From contig JAIPJY010000061.1 in the NCBI GenBank assembly GCA_021733925.1, forward strand, positions 1-39,805: 39,805 nucleotides of DNA. The letters run 5' to 3'. The notes below the pieces were generated by a model. It had not been told where the DNA came from. It saw nothing but the letters and a program-made list of their open reading frames with translations, and did no database searches. A program made the position numbers and the translations under genes. Shown one piece after another: positions 17,372 through 24,576 of this stretch. Source of the DNA: Prosthecobacter sp. (lineage in GTDB: Bacteria > Verrucomicrobiota > Verrucomicrobiia > Verrucomicrobiales > Verrucomicrobiaceae). How positions within the stretch are numbered: the first letter of the stretch is position 1; the number at the start of each line of letters is the position of its first letter.

Positions 17372-17463
17372 AGTGCTAAAAATTTGAGTGCCGAATGCTC
17401 GGTGCCGCCTGGCTGCCAGCAATCTGACGGGCTAATCCTTTGTAACGGTTTTAACCTCCCACC

Positions 17464-18897
17464 TCACGCCAAAATCTCACTCACCACGCGCGCCTGCGGA
17501 TTCTCCACCAGCACCTGCTCGGTGCCGTTGCGTTTGTAGCTGAGCTTCTTGGTGTCGAGGCCGAAGAGGTGGAGGAGGGTGGCGTGGTAGTCGTAGTGAT
17601 TGACGACGTCTTTCACGGCGTGGTGGCCGAAGTCGTCGGTGGCGCCGTGGATGTGGCCGGACTTGAAGCCGCCGCCGGCGACCCACATGCTGAAGCCGTA
17701 GGTGTTGTGGTCGCGACCCACGGTGCTGCGGTCCTTGGAGCCGGAGCGGTTTTGGATCACGGGCAGACGGCCCATCTCGCCGCCCCAGTGGACGATGGTG
17801 GTGTCGAGCAGACCGCGCTGCTTCAGATCGACGACGAGTGCGGCGGCACCTTGATCCACATAGGTGCAGGCGGCAGGGAGCGCGGTGCGGATGTTTTGAT
17901 GATTGTCCCAGGTCTGATTCCCGGTGAAAAGCGAGACGCAGCGCACACCGCGCTCGACGAGACGACGGGCGATGAGGCAGCGCGTGCCGAACTCGGCGGC
18001 TGCGGGATTGTCGATCCCGTAGAGCTTCTTGGTGGCGGCGCTTTCCTGATCGATGTCCAGCGCTTCCTTGGCCGCCGTCTGCATGCGGGCGGCGAGTTCG
18101 AAGCTCTGGATGCGCGCTTCGAGATCGGCCTCGCCGGGGCGGGCTTCGAGGTGCTCCTTGTTCCGGCGCTGCACAAAATTGAGGTAACGGGCCTGGGCAT
18201 CGCCTTTGAGGCTGAGGGGCGCATCGAGATTGGGAATACGCGGTTCTTTGGGACGAATGACGGTGCCCTGATACAGCGAGGGCAGCCAGCCGTTGCTCCA
18301 GTTGTCCACACCGAGCACGGGCAGGCCGCGCGGGTCGGTGAGGGCGACGTAGGCAGGCAGATCCTGATTTTCTGAACCGAGTCCATACGTGAGCCAGCTC
18401 CCGAGCGTGGGCCGACCGCCGGTGACCTGACCATTGAGCAGGGCGTAGATCGACTGGCCGTGATTGTTCACGCCCGTGTGCATGGAGCGGATGAGTGTGA
18501 CGTCATCGACGATGTTTGAGAAATGCGGCAGCAGCTCGCTGACATCCATGCCTGACTGACCGTACTGCTTGAACTTCCACGGGCTGCCCATGCACTCGCG
18601 GCTGGCGCCGGCGGCGTCGTCGTATTTGACTTCGCCGGGGAAATCCTTGCCGTCGTACTTGGTGAGCTCGGGCTTGGGATCAAAGAGATCCATGTGGCTC
18701 GGCCCGCCCTGCATGAACATGGAGATCATGGCCTTGGCCTGCCCAAAGCCGTGCGGCATCTTGGGCTTCAAATCGAAATGGCGCGGTCCGATCTGCTCTG
18801 GGCTGGCGAGCAGGTTTTGGTCCCTCAGCAGCGTGGCCAAAGCGATACCGCCGATGCCGTAGGCGGAGCGGTGAAGAATGGAGCGGCGAGAGAGCAT
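17464..18897 (-). CDS. DUF1501 family protein, Tat-exported
   Basis: The 477-residue protein has a twin-arginine leader (S-R-R-S near residues 3-6, then a hydrophobic stretch to about 25). DUF1501 proteins share the alkaline-phosphatase/sulfatase fold. Visible features are 'ISMFMQGGPSHMDLFDPKP' near 60-75, 'SMHTGVNNHGQS', 'LPAYVALTDPRG', 'VHWGGEMGRLP' and 'GRDHNTYGFSMWVAGGG'. These are abundant in Planctomycetes and Verrucomicrobiota, usually next to a PSCyt1/DUF1549/DUF1553 partner. Here no such partner is adjacent: the upstream neighbour is a repeat, then xseA. Enzymatic activity is not established for the family. The start ATG at 18897 is set by the Tat motif. Confidence 0.9.
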   Translation of the reverse strand: MLSRRSILHRSAYGIGGIALATLLRDQNLLASPEQIGPRHFDLKPKMPHGFGQAKAMISMFMQGGPSHMDLFDPKPELTKYDGKDFPGEVKYDDAAGASRECMGSPWKFKQYGQSGMDVSELLPHFSNIVDDVTLIRSMHTGVNNHGQSIYALLNGQVTGGRPTLGSWLTYGLGSENQDLPAYVALTDPRGLPVLGVDNWSNGWLPSLYQGTVIRPKEPRIPNLDAPLSLKGDAQARYLNFVQRRNKEHLEARPGEADLEARIQSFELAARMQTAAKEALDIDQESAATKKLYGIDNPAAAEFGTRCLIARRLVERGVRCVSLFTGNQTWDNHQNIRTALPAACTYVDQGAAALVVDLKQRGLLDTTIVHWGGEMGRLPVIQNRSGSKDRSTVGRDHNTYGFSMWVAGGGFKSGHIHGATDDFGHHAVKDVVNHYDYHATLLHLFGLDTKKLSYKRNGTEQVLVENPQARVVSEILA

Positions 18898-18955
18898 GGC
18901 TTATCTACGCAGCGAGAGGGGCAAATCTTCCCCGGGAAGAAGCACAGATTTTTAC

Positions 18956-19122
18956 ACCGCAGAGGCTGGAACGCCGCAGAGATTTGTTCTGAAGAAACTC
19001 TGCGGCGAAGCAAAGTACTACCGAACTTTAGTTCGTTCTGGAAGGCTCGGAGCTTCCCAGAGTGAGCTAAAGCTCACGAGTACTTTCTCTGAAGACCTCT
19101 GCGGCGTTCCTAACTCTGCGGT
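18956..19122. repeat. Nested palindromic element with three inner hairpins
   Basis: The outer arms are accgcagag (18956-18964) and ctctgcggt (19114-19122). The second arms are a perfect 14-bp pair, ggaacgccgcagag (18968-18981) and ctctgcggcgttcc (19097-19110). In the centre are three hairpins: CGAACT-tt-AGTTCG (19022-19035), GGAAG/CTTCC (about 19040-19057) and GTGAGCT-aa-AGCTCAC (19062-19077). The element fills the gap between the DUF1501 gene and the xseA stop. Confidence 0.85.
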
Positions 19123-19136
19123 GCAAATCTTTTCTT

Positions 19137-20492
19137 CTATCCCTTCACCACACTCCTCACCGTCCCCTGCGCCAGCCGCGTCAAAATCTCATCCCCCGGC
19201 TTCACCTCAGCAGCATCCTTGAGCACCTTCCCCTCCACATTCGTGGCGAAGGAAAACCCACGCGCCAGCACCGCCTGCGGGCCGATGTGCTTGAGCAATT
19301 CCGCACGTGATTGCAGCCGGTCCGCCAAACGGTCCAGCCGATGCTGAAGGCCCTGCTGCAGGCGGCGCGCGCTCGTCTCGGCACGGTGCACGGCTTCGGT
19401 GAGCTGCACGCGTGGATGATGCGCGGCGAGGACGTGCTGCTTTTGCGTGAGGTCGTCGGTCCAGGATTGCAACTTCTCGCGCAAGGTGTCACGCAGGCGC
19501 GATTCGTGGTCATCAATGCTTTGCTCCGCCTGCTGCAGCAAACGGTCCGGCGCATGCAGCAGCGGGCCTTTGGCGGTGAGCTCGATCACGTGCTGATGAT
19601 GCTCCAGCAGCGTGCCGACGCGGGCTTTCAGCGTGCGGGCGATGCTCTCAAAGTGACGCTGTAGCTCGGTGCTGTCTGGCGCGAGGAGTTCCGCCGCCGC
19701 GCTGGGCGTGGGAGCACGCAGATCGGCCACAAAGTCGGCGATGGTGAAGTCGATTTCATGCCCCACGGCAGAGATGACGGGGATGGGGCAGGCGGCGATG
19801 GCGCGGGCAAGCACCTCTTCATTGAAGGCCCACAGATCCTCCAAACTGCCGCCGCCACGGCCGACGACGATGGTGTCCGGCACGGGCAGGCCGTAATTTT
19901 CCGCATCGCCCAGCACCTGCAACGCCTTCACGATTTCCAGCTCGGCCCCCTGCCCTTGCACACGCACGGGAAAGACGAGCACGCGCACCCAAGGCGCGCG
20001 CCGGGTGAGGATGTTGAGCATGTCCTGAATGGCCGCCCCGGTGGGCGAGGTGACGAGGGCGACGATGCGCGGAAAACGTGGAATGGCGCGCTTGCTTTCG
20101 GCATCAAACAGCCCCTCGGCATGCAGCTTGCGCTTCAGCGCCTCAAACCGTTCTTGCAGCGAGCCTTTGCCCTTCGCCTGCACCTGTTTGACGACCATCT
20201 GGTACTGCCCGCGCGGCTCATACACGCTGATCTCCCCATGCACCTGCATGAGCGCACCGTCCTGAATGCGGGCGCTGCTGCGCACGGCGGCCCCGCGAAA
20301 CATCACGCAGCTCAGTTGCGCGCCGGCGTCCTTCAGTGTGAAGTATTGATGGCCGGAGGATTGCAGGCGGTGATTGCTGATCTCCCCCTCCACCCACACG
20401 CTGCCGATGCGGCTTTGCAACACGTCGCGGATTTCGCGCGTGAGCTGGGTCACAGAAAGGACATCAGGGTCTTCGGGCATGTTGAGGTTCAT
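19137..20492 (-). CDS. xseA: Exodeoxyribonuclease VII large subunit
   Basis: XseA with XseB degrades single-stranded DNA from both ends and acts in repair. The 451-residue protein has an N-terminal OB fold ('VSQLTRE'-type start: 'LSVTQLTREIRDVLQSRIGS', 'VWVEGEISNHR', 'GHQYFTLKD'). The catalytic core includes 'IPRFPRIVALVTSPTGAAIQD', 'DTIVVGRGGGSLEDLWAFNE' and 'PVISAVGHEIDFTIADFVAD'. A coiled-coil region (about 270-390) is followed by the C-terminal 'VLARGFSFATN' segment. Length is normal. The small subunit gene xseB is not in the window. The start is the ATG at 20492, with another at 20480. It appears monocistronic between two repeat elements. Confidence 0.94.
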   Translation of the reverse strand: MNLNMPEDPDVLSVTQLTREIRDVLQSRIGSVWVEGEISNHRLQSSGHQYFTLKDAGAQLSCVMFRGAAVRSSARIQDGALMQVHGEISVYEPRGQYQMVVKQVQAKGKGSLQERFEALKRKLHAEGLFDAESKRAIPRFPRIVALVTSPTGAAIQDMLNILTRRAPWVRVLVFPVRVQGQGAELEIVKALQVLGDAENYGLPVPDTIVVGRGGGSLEDLWAFNEEVLARAIAACPIPVISAVGHEIDFTIADFVADLRAPTPSAAAELLAPDSTELQRHFESIARTLKARVGTLLEHHQHVIELTAKGPLLHAPDRLLQQAEQSIDDHESRLRDTLREKLQSWTDDLTQKQHVLAAHHPRVQLTEAVHRAETSARRLQQGLQHRLDRLADRLQSRAELLKHIGPQAVLARGFSFATNVEGKVLKDAAEVKPGDEILTRLAQGTVRSVVKG

Positions 20493-20529
20493 TGGCTGGA
20501 AAACGGGAAAAGTCCAGCCGAGCAGGAGG

Positions 20530-20698
20530 AAATGACGAATGAGTAAATCCTAATGTCTAAATAATGACAAAGCCCGAGTGACGAATCCTGCAACGAAGAG
20601 AGCAAAAAGCTGAAACGGGCAGCCAGCGCCGTTGCCCTTGCTTTCGAACTTCGACATTCGGCCTTATCTCGTCATTCGGATTTCGACATTGGTCATTT
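20530..20698. repeat. Inverted repeat built of gaatgac-like words
   Basis: The arms 20530-20550 and 20678-20698 pair at 17 of 21 positions when one is reverse-complemented. The words gaatgac/gtcattc and aatgtc/gacatt recur several times inside. It occupies the 243-bp gap between the xseA start and the stop of the HExxH membrane protein, so the xseA promoter probably overlaps it. Confidence 0.65.
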
Positions 20699-20735
20699 TT
20701 CCAGCCCAGCCAAAAGCCATCCCACCTATTCTTGT

Positions 20736-21548
20736 TTAAAACACCAGATCCCACAGCCAGCCAATCATCCCAGAGGCCACCGACCACCAGCAGCGCGCCA
20801 CTTCCATGAAACCCAGCCCGGGCGCGGGCGATGAGGCGAGAAACAGTGCGATCAGCAGGAAGGCATTGATGAGAAAGATCAGCATCATGGAGAAGAACTC
20901 GCCATTGCGCTTGAGGTCCCCCTGCTCGGCGATCACGGTTTTGACCGTGTAGGTAGCGTGAAAGCACCAGGTCAGCCCGACCATCCCATAGAGCAGGCGC
21001 AGAGGCTTCAGATGCACGGTCCATTTCCAAAGGTGCACCGAGTGCGCCTGCCGCATGTCCAGCGCCAGCCCCACAATGCCGAAAACGAGCATGATCAGCA
21101 GCGTGTAGAATGGAATCAGGTACGGGGCCAGGGTGATCCAGGTGTTGGACTTGTCCGTCTCCACGTAGCCGCCCTGAGCGCTGACTTTCCAGTCGAAGAT
21201 GCGCCCGCCAAACATTCGCGCGGTGACAAGGTGGCTGAACTCATGGCCAAAGACGTAGGCCGTCACCGGACGCACCCCGGCCAAGTAGGCCACAGCCCAA
21301 ACGACACCGCCAAACGAGAAAAAGATGAACTCCTCCGACTTCAAGAAATCCATGCGGGCCACTGCGCGCCAGAGCATCATGATCAGCGTGATGGCCGTCA
21401 CCAGACAGGCCGGAGCAAGTACGGCACCACCAATCCACCGCTTCAAAAGCAGGAGGTAATGGTCCTGCTTCACGTCGTGCCGGTTGTTGATTCCGGCGGG
21501 ACGGTTTCGGGCCTCATGGAGATGTCTGCGCAGGTTCGCGGTGGACAT
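20736..21548 (-). CDS. Membrane protein with HExxH motif (M50-like metalloprotease candidate)
   Basis: The 270-residue polytopic protein has membrane segments at about 38-60, 73-92, 138-158, 190-205 and 220-240. 'VFGHEFSHLVTARMFGG' contains HExxH within or beside a membrane segment, as in site-2-protease-like M50 enzymes and related non-catalytic families. After it, 'DWKVSAQGGYVETDKSNTWI' and 'LAPYLIPFYTLLIM' match the general M50 layout (a strand region, then a helix with Pro). A second-metal-ligand motif such as NxxPxxxxDG is not visible, so catalysis is uncertain. Two palindromes lie just upstream (21564-21603). The start ATG at 21548 is chosen as the longest; substrates are unknown. Confidence 0.75.
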   Translation of the reverse strand: MSTANLRRHLHEARNRPAGINNRHDVKQDHYLLLLKRWIGGAVLAPACLVTAITLIMMLWRAVARMDFLKSEEFIFFSFGGVVWAVAYLAGVRPVTAYVFGHEFSHLVTARMFGGRIFDWKVSAQGGYVETDKSNTWITLAPYLIPFYTLLIMLVFGIVGLALDMRQAHSVHLWKWTVHLKPLRLLYGMVGLTWCFHATYTVKTVIAEQGDLKRNGEFFSMMLIFLINAFLLIALFLASSPAPGLGFMEVARCWWSVASGMIGWLWDLVF

Positions 21549-21563
21549 GGGAATGATGAGTTA

Positions 21564-21612
21564 TTTAACCTTTGTTAAACATCTTCACAATTTGAAATGT
21601 GAATATGTGAAC
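21564..21612. promoter_or_regulatory. Two small palindromes upstream of the HExxH gene
   Basis: TTTAAC-cttt-GTTAAA (21564-21579) and TTCACA-8 nt-TGTGAA (21584-21603), followed by another tgtgaac (21606-21612), sit 16-65 bp upstream of the start. The area is A+T-rich, unlike its surroundings. It looks like operators and a promoter region; the cognate regulator is unknown. Confidence 0.45.
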
Positions 21613-21629
21613 AAAATGTGCCGATCTTT

Positions 21630-21797
21630 TCACAATCTCCAGCAAACAACCGAGCCTATCAGAACCCCAAAACCGATCCCAATCGCCTCCCATGACTCGG
21701 GATCGGGCTTGCAAAAGCCCAAGCTGAGCAATCGAACCGTCCAGGACCCAAGATCACCCAGCCGTGCACCCAAAAAGCTGTCGGAGAACCAGTTCAT
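21630..21797 (-). CDS. 55-residue membrane miniprotein, overlapping the DUF486 gene
   Basis: The ATG at 21797 overlaps the TGA of the DUF486 gene as ATGA, the classic coupled arrangement. The protein is MNWFSDSFLGARLGDLGS at the start and ends with one hydrophobic segment, 'AIGIGFGVLIGSVVCWRL'. It shares the MNW start and tryptophan-rich style of small membrane proteins. No homologue is recognised. Weak evidence overall: overlap geometry and a plausible helix. Confidence 0.5.
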   Translation of the reverse strand: MNWFSDSFLGARLGDLGSWTVRLLSLGFCKPDPESWEAIGIGFGVLIGSVVCWRL

Positions 21798-22138
21798 TTG
21801 CGGAAAATGAAATACACCGCCCCGCACATGCAGAGGGCGGCCCAGAGGTAGTCCCATTTGAGGGACTCCTTCATGTAGAAGACCACAAAGGGCACAAAAA
21901 CCGTCAGTGTTATCACCTCCTGAATGATCTTGAGCTGTGGCAGGGTGAGTGCCGTGCTGCCGATGCGGTTGGCTGGCACCTGAAACAGGTATTCAAAAAA
22001 CGCGATACCCCAGCTGATGAAGGCGGCGATGAACCAGGGCTTGGCCTTCAAATCCCGCAGATGCGCATACCAGGCGAACGTCATGAAAATGTTCGACATC
22101 AGCAGCAGTCCGACAGCTTTGATCACAGGCCAGTTCAT
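21794..22138 (-). CDS. DUF486 (DMT-like) small membrane protein
   Basis: The 114-residue protein has four membrane helices at about 5-23, 34-52, 68-87 and 93-111. 'SNIFMTFAWYAHL', 'WGIAFFEYLFQVPANRIG' and 'LPQLKIIQEVITLTVFVPF' are hallmarks of the DUF486 family, related to small drug/metabolite transporter halves. Transport activity is not established. It is followed by the 55-residue overlapping frame. A DUF58 gene lies upstream with a 49-bp gap. Confidence 0.88.
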   Translation of the reverse strand: MNWPVIKAVGLLLMSNIFMTFAWYAHLRDLKAKPWFIAAFISWGIAFFEYLFQVPANRIGSTALTLPQLKIIQEVITLTVFVPFVVFYMKESLKWDYLWAALCMCGAVYFIFRK

Positions 22139-22187
22139 GCGTGCATCAGAGCATGCGTTATCGCGCTGCCAAGTGCGGCTTCAGCCT

Positions 22188-23099
22188 TCAAGCGCCACCC
22201 GCCAGTGCCGAACCACGCACGAGGAGATCAAGGAAGCGCTCCTCAAAGGCCTCGTCACTGGTCACCTGCATGAAATCGACGCTGTGGCTGGCACACTCAT
22301 TGGCGAGGTTCCCAACGAAGGCGTCAAAGGTTTCCACATAGTGCTGCACATCGCGCTTGGTCAGCCAGAAGCGGCGGCGCTCACCGGTTTCTACTTCGGT
22401 GAGTTCGAGTTCGCCCTCGATCTCCGGGAGGCGCTCCTCGGGATGCACGATCTGGAGAAAGTGGTTTTCCCCCGGCCAGGCCGAGACACGTGCCACGGCC
22501 TCGGTGGCGCTGCCGATCTCGCGGCCAAAGAAGTCGCTGATGATGAAGATGATGCCGTAGCGCTGCTTGCTGGGGCGGAATTCCTCAAAGCAGCGCTTCA
22601 TGTCGGTGTAGCCGTCAAATTTCAGCTTCAGCACCGCCTGGATCACCTTCTCGATGTTCCCCTGCCCGCGCAGGGGCGGCAGTTCCTGATGCACGCCGCT
22701 GCTCATCGAGTACAGGCTCACGCGCTGCTGAGCACTCAGCGCCAGATACGCCAGCGCCACGGCGAAGCGCAGCGCCTGCCGCCGCTTCTCCGGAAACGGC
22801 TCCGCCATGGAGGTGCTGGTATCCAGCATGATGTGGAGGTTCAGCTCCTGCGTCTCTTCGTAGAGACGCACGAAGAGCTTGTCGAGCCGCGCATACAGAC
22901 GCCAGTCGATGGCGCGGTAGTCCTCGCGCGGGGTGTAGTGGCGGTAGTCTTTGAATTCGCGGGTGAAACCGGTGGCGGAGGTCGATTGGGAACCTCGCCG
23001 CATCAACTGCCGGCGCTTGCGCAGGCGGAGGGCCAGGACGCGAAGCCGGTCCAAAAAGGAGGCGTCAAAGAGGTCTTCGCGGTCGAGGGTTTCAGGCAT
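22188..23099 (-). CDS. DUF58 domain protein (VWA-like)
   Basis: The 303-residue soluble protein carries the DUF58 signature 'REFKDYRHYTPREDYRAIDW' followed by 'RLYARLDKLFVRLYEET'. A von Willebrand A-like region has the MIDAS start 'LHIMLDTSTSM' (DxSxS form D-T-S-T-S). DUF58 proteins typically pair with MoxR AAA+ ATPases, here found at 24577, and are thought to act in metal insertion or complex assembly. The start ATG at 23099 is preferred; the frame upstream is open but Cys-rich and non-homologous. The gene stops 49 bp before the DUF486 gene. Confidence 0.87.
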   Translation of the reverse strand: MPETLDREDLFDASFLDRLRVLALRLRKRRQLMRRGSQSTSATGFTREFKDYRHYTPREDYRAIDWRLYARLDKLFVRLYEETQELNLHIMLDTSTSMAEPFPEKRRQALRFAVALAYLALSAQQRVSLYSMSSGVHQELPPLRGQGNIEKVIQAVLKLKFDGYTDMKRCFEEFRPSKQRYGIIFIISDFFGREIGSATEAVARVSAWPGENHFLQIVHPEERLPEIEGELELTEVETGERRRFWLTKRDVQHYVETFDAFVGNLANECASHSVDFMQVTSDEAFEERFLDLLVRGSALAGGA

Positions 23100-23122
23100 T
23101 GAGTGTGTCGGATTCGGCAATC

Positions 23123-23665
23123 TTAACGAGGAGTGTGCTCCGCGCCTGCAATTGCAGCATAAATACCCAACGGAATCAAAAGGACAAAAATACGCAGCAA
23201 CCACAGCATCATGTCGGCCTGGGGCTTGTGCGCCTGCGCCATGATTCCCGTGGCACGCTGGGGACCTACGATCGCCCCCAGAAGTTCAGGGGTCACATCC
23301 TTACCCCCCATGCAGTTGGTGTAGATGGTTTGAAATGTGAACAGAATTCCCCATGGGAATCCCCACCAGCCAACCACCATCGAAAGCAGGGTCCAGGGCC
23401 AGGCATGAGCACCCGTCCCCTGTCCGGCACGAAAATAACGCATTTCAGTGCCGCGCTGAAAACTCATGACGATGACGGAGAAATTATAGCGGAATATTCT
23501 GAAGCGGCCGCCACGCAGCACATCGTCTTCGATCTGCTGGATGCTCATGCCTTCAGTCCCAGCCATAGGCCGCCCCTTGTCGAGAAGCGGTTGGTTTAAG
23601 TAGGCGGAAACGTCGTCTTCAGACCAGTCATCGGTCGTCGCGGGCAAGGGAGGTGGTGCGTTCAT
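23123..23665 (-). CDS. Membrane protein of a widespread unknown family
   Basis: The 180-residue protein has a Pro-rich N-terminus, then 'GGRFRIFRYNFSVIVMSFQRG' and a stretch with 'LLSMVVGWWGFPWGILFTFQTIYTN' and 'GGKDVT'. Membrane segments lie at about 92-115 and 155-172. The pattern (a basic strand region, then GWWGxPWG and GGKDVT) recurs in uncharacterised proteins of many bacteria, as I remember it; no function is known to me. It lies 23 bp upstream of the DUF58 gene on the same strand, so co-transcription is likely. Confidence 0.72.
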   Translation of the reverse strand: MNAPPPLPATTDDWSEDDVSAYLNQPLLDKGRPMAGTEGMSIQQIEDDVLRGGRFRIFRYNFSVIVMSFQRGTEMRYFRAGQGTGAHAWPWTLLSMVVGWWGFPWGILFTFQTIYTNCMGGKDVTPELLGAIVGPQRATGIMAQAHKPQADMMLWLLRIFVLLIPLGIYAAIAGAEHTPR

Positions 23666-23761
23666 GAGGATTATCGGGCCATGTTTGAAGCAGGTTTATT
23701 CAGCCATGGCAAGGATCTGTCTTGCACAGGCTAAGATTTTTTTGGTAAGCAGGTGGCCTGC

Positions 23762-24439
23762 ATGAAAATTCGCACCCTAAATCACCCGCCGGGCTTTATC
23801 AGTCTGGGCTGCCTCGGTTACCTCATTGTCATTGCCCTTCTCTGGGGTGGCTGCCAGGGCGTTTATACTGCGGTGAAGAACCGCAAACCGCTGGAGATCA
23901 CGGTGAGCGACTACATTGCGCAGAAGCCGAGTGCCGAATGGGTGACGCTGAAGGATGCGCAGCTGAACCTCCTCGAAGCGGCCCACAAGGAACGGCTTGG
24001 CAAAATCTCCGAGATTTTTATTCCTGTACGGCCCAAGGGGGACTCCACGGATGCTCCAGTTCACATCCTGCTTTCCACCAAGGATGACGCCATCGTGGCC
24101 GCGCTGGAGGACCTCAACAAATCCACCGGCACCATGAAGGAGGCGCTGAATGCCGCCTCAAGACATGCGGACAAGCTCTTCATGCAGAAAGACGTCTCCG
24201 GCCTGATCCGCTTCGGCATTGATTCCGATGACAAAACACGAAGGAAACTGGCCAAACTGGACATGAAGCTGGCGTCGGATTTTGTGATCTTGAACGATGG
24301 AGCAGCCCCCAGCCTCTTTGGCGGCGTGTCCATGCTGGGCTTGGGCGTGGTGGTCGGATTTTTCATGCTGCGAAAAGCAGCAAAGAGCGAACCAGCGGCT
24401 TCACCGCCACCACCTCCCAATTTGCCACCACGGGTTTAA
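23762..24439 (+). CDS. Hypothetical membrane protein with two helices
   Basis: The 225-residue protein has TM1 at about 13-36 (GFISLGCLGYLIVIALLWGG), an extracytoplasmic region of about 150 residues and TM2 at about 184-202 ('MLGLGVVVGFFML'). A Pro-rich C-terminal tail (SPPPPPNLPPRV) ends it. The middle domain ('SDYIAQKPSAEWVTLKDAQL') resembles periplasmic strand-helix domains of unknown function. I prefer the ATG at 23762 over an in-frame GTG at 23753. It is oriented opposite to its neighbours, interrupting the MoxR-to-DUF58 interval. No family recognised. Confidence 0.72.
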   Translation: MKIRTLNHPPGFISLGCLGYLIVIALLWGGCQGVYTAVKNRKPLEITVSDYIAQKPSAEWVTLKDAQLNLLEAAHKERLGKISEIFIPVRPKGDSTDAPVHILLSTKDDAIVAALEDLNKSTGTMKEALNAASRHADKLFMQKDVSGLIRFGIDSDDKTRRKLAKLDMKLASDFVILNDGAAPSLFGGVSMLGLGVVVGFFMLRKAAKSEPAASPPPPPNLPPRV

Positions 24440-24576
24440 ATTGAGGCGTGAATCTCTCACGATGAGGACTCATGCTCTGGTTTCTCATGCTGTGCCGCTC
24501 GATGTCAGACGCCCTGTGGCGATGGCGCAGGAGGCGGGCTTTCTACCGGCAGAGAGCTGCAAAATGACGACCTTCC

